A DNA stretch of 7,981 bases from an uncultured Slackia sp. (GTDB lineage: Bacteria > Actinomycetota > Coriobacteriia > Coriobacteriales > Eggerthellaceae), in the NCBI GenBank assembly GCA_900553775.1, contig USEZ01000089.1, forward strand, positions 1 to 7,981. The letters are read 5' to 3'. The notes under the pieces were generated by a model that saw only the letters and a program-made list of their open reading frames with translations, was not told where the DNA came from and made no database searches. Of this stretch, positions 6,328 through 7,981 are shown piece by piece; positions within the stretch are counted from its first letter, which is position 1, and the number at the start of each line of letters is the position of its first letter. Both the position numbers and the translations under genes were made by a program.

Positions 6328-6789
6328 CTACCTTCCTTCCTGCGACGAGCGAGCCTCTGCGGCCATCGCCGCAGGGAAATCGACAAGGTCGTTCTGGTCG
6401 ATCAGCTCGATGGATTCGTCTTCGAGGGCACGCTGCGCGGCATCGAGGTCTTTCACCGACATGGCGATGAAAGTCGAGATGAGAGAATAGCTGTATTCCA
6501 CGTTGATGTCGCGGCGCGCCATGATGCCCATGATGCGCGCCAGCTCGCCCGGCACATCGGGCAGAAGGGCGCAAAGCACCTCGGTTTCGACCGCCGCCGC
6601 GCCCATGTCCTTCAAGACGGCAAGCGCGCGGTCGGGCGCATCGACGATGAAGCGAACGATTCCGTAATCGCCCGTATCCGAAGCGCTGTAGCCGCGCACG
6701 TTGATCTTCGCCTCGTGGAAGGCGTCGAGGATGCGGGCCATATGCCCGGGACGGCTTTCCACGAAAACGCTGATTTGAGACACGCTCAT
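6328..6789 (-). CDS. Tandem ACT-domain protein, probable amino-acid-binding regulator
   Basis: Predicted 153-aa soluble protein made of two ACT domains, at about residues 4-64 and 70-134, with no catalytic or DNA-binding domain. Each domain begins with the typical beta strand and Gly-containing ligand loop: VESRPGHMARI at 10-20 and LPDVPGELARI at 76-86. In many proteins this loop binds amino acids at the ACT dimer interface. Stand-alone tandem ACT proteins are often encoded next to PaaK-type ligases and ior genes. A role in sensing an aromatic amino acid or 2-oxo acid, and adjusting IorAB or PaaK, is inference from that context. The start has AAGGAGG 9 nt upstream, lying within the end of iorB, and the gap to iorB is 4 nt. 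The same 4-nt gap to paaK suggests translational coupling of the three genes. Confidence 0.88.
   Translation of the reverse strand: MSVSQISVFVESRPGHMARILDAFHEAKINVRGYSASDTGDYGIVRFIVDAPDRALAVLKDMGAAAVETEVLCALLPDVPGELARIMGIMARRDINVEYSYSLISTFIAMSVKDLDAAQRALEDESIELIDQNDLVDFPAAMAAEARSSQEGR
6331..6340 (-). promoter_or_regulatory. paaK ribosome binding site (decides the GTG start)
   Basis: On the minus strand GGAAGGAAGG stands 7 nt before GTG at 6323. It lies inside the last codons of the ACT gene, whose TAG stop falls between the site and the start. This arrangement fits coupled translation. Confidence 0.65.
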
Positions 6790-6793
6790 GGGA

Positions 6794-7393
6794 TCAGGCC
6801 TCCTTCTCGCACTCGCGGGCCATCCATGCGCGCGCCGCGCGAAATGCCGCGATGTTGACGTCTTTGAACTTCGCCGGGACGCGCTGCGCGATCGTGTCGA
6901 TCCACACGTCTTCGGGAAACGACAGATACGTCGAAAGGGCGCCGAGCAAAACCACGTTGACCGCCTTGATGCTGCCCGCCTGCTTGGCGAGAAGCTCGGC
7001 GGGAATGACCGTCGCCCCGGCGTCCTTGAGGCGTTTGCGGGCTTTCGCCGGCATGGCGAGCCTGCCCGTCAAAACCGGCAGCGGCTTGATGGATTCGTCG
7101 CTGACGATCTGCACTCCGCCCTCGCGCACGTATGAGATATTGCGCAGCGCTTCGGTCGTCTCGAAAGAGACCAGGTAATCGACCGAGCCGAGGTCGGCGA
7201 CCATGGAAGAGACGCTTTCTCCGAAGCGCACGACCGTGGTCACCGCGCCGCCGCGCTGGGCCATGCCGTGGATTTCGGAAAGCTTCGCCTCCTGACCGCA
7301 GGTCATGGCGCAGCGGGCCAGGATATCGGCGGCGAGAAGGGCGCCCTGCCCTCCGACGCCGCAGAGGAGAACGGTGGTGGCGTTATTCGACAT
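6794..7393 (-). CDS. iorB: Indolepyruvate:ferredoxin oxidoreductase, beta subunit
   Basis: Predicted subunit of 199 aa, the normal length for IorB, belonging to the gamma-domain family of 2-oxoacid:ferredoxin oxidoreductases. Visible marks are the N-terminal Rossmann-like loop LLCGVGGQG at about 9-17, the family stretch EIHGMAQRGGAV at 40-51, and NVVLLGA near 146-152. With IorA it oxidatively decarboxylates indolepyruvate, phenylpyruvate and hydroxyphenylpyruvate to the aryl-acetyl-CoA, passing electrons to ferredoxin. The complex is cytoplasmic and oxygen-sensitive in known members. The ATG at 7393 has GGGAGG a few bases upstream, inside the end of iorA. The two genes overlap by 11 nt, which favours coupled synthesis of the two subunits. 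Confidence 0.94.
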   Translation of the reverse strand: MSNNATTVLLCGVGGQGALLAADILARCAMTCGQEAKLSEIHGMAQRGGAVTTVVRFGESVSSMVADLGSVDYLVSFETTEALRNISYVREGGVQIVSDESIKPLPVLTGRLAMPAKARKRLKDAGATVIPAELLAKQAGSIKAVNVVLLGALSTYLSFPEDVWIDTIAQRVPAKFKDVNIAAFRAARAWMARECEKEA

Positions 7394-7981
7394 GGCTTCC
7401 TCCCGTGGATACGATGCAGCCGTAAGGGCAGACCTGAGAGCATTGGGAACACCCGACGCACAGCGTCGCGTCGATCGCGGCGACGCGCGTCTCGGGATCG
7501 CACGAGATGGCGGGGCATCCGATCAGCGAGCAGGTGCCGCATGCGCGGCAGTCGCTTTTCACCTCGTAGGGCGCGTTGCGCTCCTTGCTCAGCAGCACGC
7601 ACGGCGATTCGAAGACGATCACGCTCGCATCGTCGGATGCCGTCGTCTCCTTGAGGGCGCGACGCACCTCTTTCATGTCCATGGGGTCGACCGTGCGCAC
7701 GTCGTCGACGCCGAGGGCGCGCACGAGCGCCGGAAGGTCGAGTTCGCGGCTGGGGCGGTTTTGCAGCGTGATGCCGTTGACCGGGTTGCCCTGATGGCCC
7801 GTCATCGCCGTCGTGCGGTTGTCGAGGATGCAGATCGTGCCCGTCCCGCAGTTGTATACCGTGTTCAAAAGCGATGTGATGCCGGAATGGGCGAACGTCG
7901 AATCCCCTATGACCGCGACGACCGGGCGATGCTTTTCCCCGTCGAGCGCGAGCTCGAAGCCGTGCGCCATCGAAATCGACG
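7383..7981 (-). CDS. iorA: Indolepyruvate:ferredoxin oxidoreductase, alpha subunit (C-terminal part; 5' end outside window)
   Basis: Only the last roughly 200 residues are present; the frame is open to the right edge and complete IorA proteins exceed 550 aa. Numbering from the Met encoded at 7970, the TPP-binding region is seen as IGDSTFAHSG at 21-30 followed by LDNRTTAMTGHQGNP at 49-63. A C-terminal ferredoxin-like domain carries two cysteine clusters: C141, C144, C147 and C152-Pro, then C171, C174, C177 and C181-Pro, enough for two [4Fe-4S] centres. The residues before the Met (Ser-Ile-Ser) continue a match to the region just before the TPP motif in IorA, so Met 7970 is not the start. It supplies the decarboxylation site and the electron path to ferredoxin. 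It is the first visible gene of the operon, and the promoter lies beyond the window. Confidence 0.94.
   Translation of the reverse strand, partial: SISMAHGFELALDGEKHRPVVAVIGDSTFAHSGITSLLNTVYNCGTGTICILDNRTTAMTGHQGNPVNGITLQNRPSRELDLPALVRALGVDDVRTVDPMDMKEVRRALKETTASDDASVIVFESPCVLLSKERNAPYEVKSDCRACGTCSLIGCPAISCDPETRVAAIDATLCVGCSQCSQVCPYGCIVSTGGSHVE

Noticed and set aside
6324..6386. TTG at 6386 as the paaK start
   Set aside because: The added 21 residues are basic and untypical, overlap the ACT gene, and lack a ribosome site; GTG at 6323 has a strong one.

Overview
The window looks like chromosome from a high-GC anaerobic actinobacterium, most likely of the Coriobacteriia (Eggerthellaceae-like). 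This rests on three things: GC-rich codon use, a membrane-anchored LuxR-type regulator of the kind greatly expanded in that family, and a menaquinone gene close to an oxygen-sensitive 2-oxoacid:ferredoxin oxidoreductase. The taxon is inferred from gene content, not from a marker gene. Gene density is high. No stretch over 300 bases lacks a gene, and I saw no mobile element, CRISPR array, rRNA or tRNA.

Left part (1-2760): the window opens inside a LuxR-family membrane regulator (+) whose N-terminal half is cut off. It converges on crcB (-), a fluoride channel. A short divergent region of about 120 bp carries the crcB control signals, including a perfect TATAAT and a 9-bp inverted repeat at the predicted start site. 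It also holds the start of an Mbeg1-like (DUF2974) alpha/beta-hydrolase gene (+). As given, the hydrolase gene is broken by a single +1 frameshift near 1803-1821.

Middle (2761-3980): menA (+), the DHNA prenyltransferase of menaquinone synthesis, probably starts at a TTG codon. A perfect 17-bp hairpin follows and serves as the shared terminator between menA and the converging operon.

Right part (3981-7981): a tightly packed minus-strand operon is read right to left as iorA (5' part outside the window), iorB, a tandem-ACT-domain protein, paaK and gluQ. The iorA stop overlaps the iorB start by 11 nt, the next two gaps are 4 nt each, and gluQ follows after 39 nt. IorAB oxidatively decarboxylates aryl-pyruvates (from Trp, Phe and Tyr) to aryl-acetyl-CoA with reduction of ferredoxin. 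PaaK interconverts aryl-acetates and their CoA thioesters. The ACT protein is a plausible amino-acid sensor for the module. gluQ, a tRNA-queuosine glutamylation enzyme, seems to be a functionally unrelated passenger at the operon's end.

Overall this is mostly ordinary core and catabolic genome. The points most worth a second look are the frameshifted hydrolase, the aromatic-amino-acid module with its embedded ACT protein, and the inverted repeat in the crcB control region. I see no evidence for a wholly new system.
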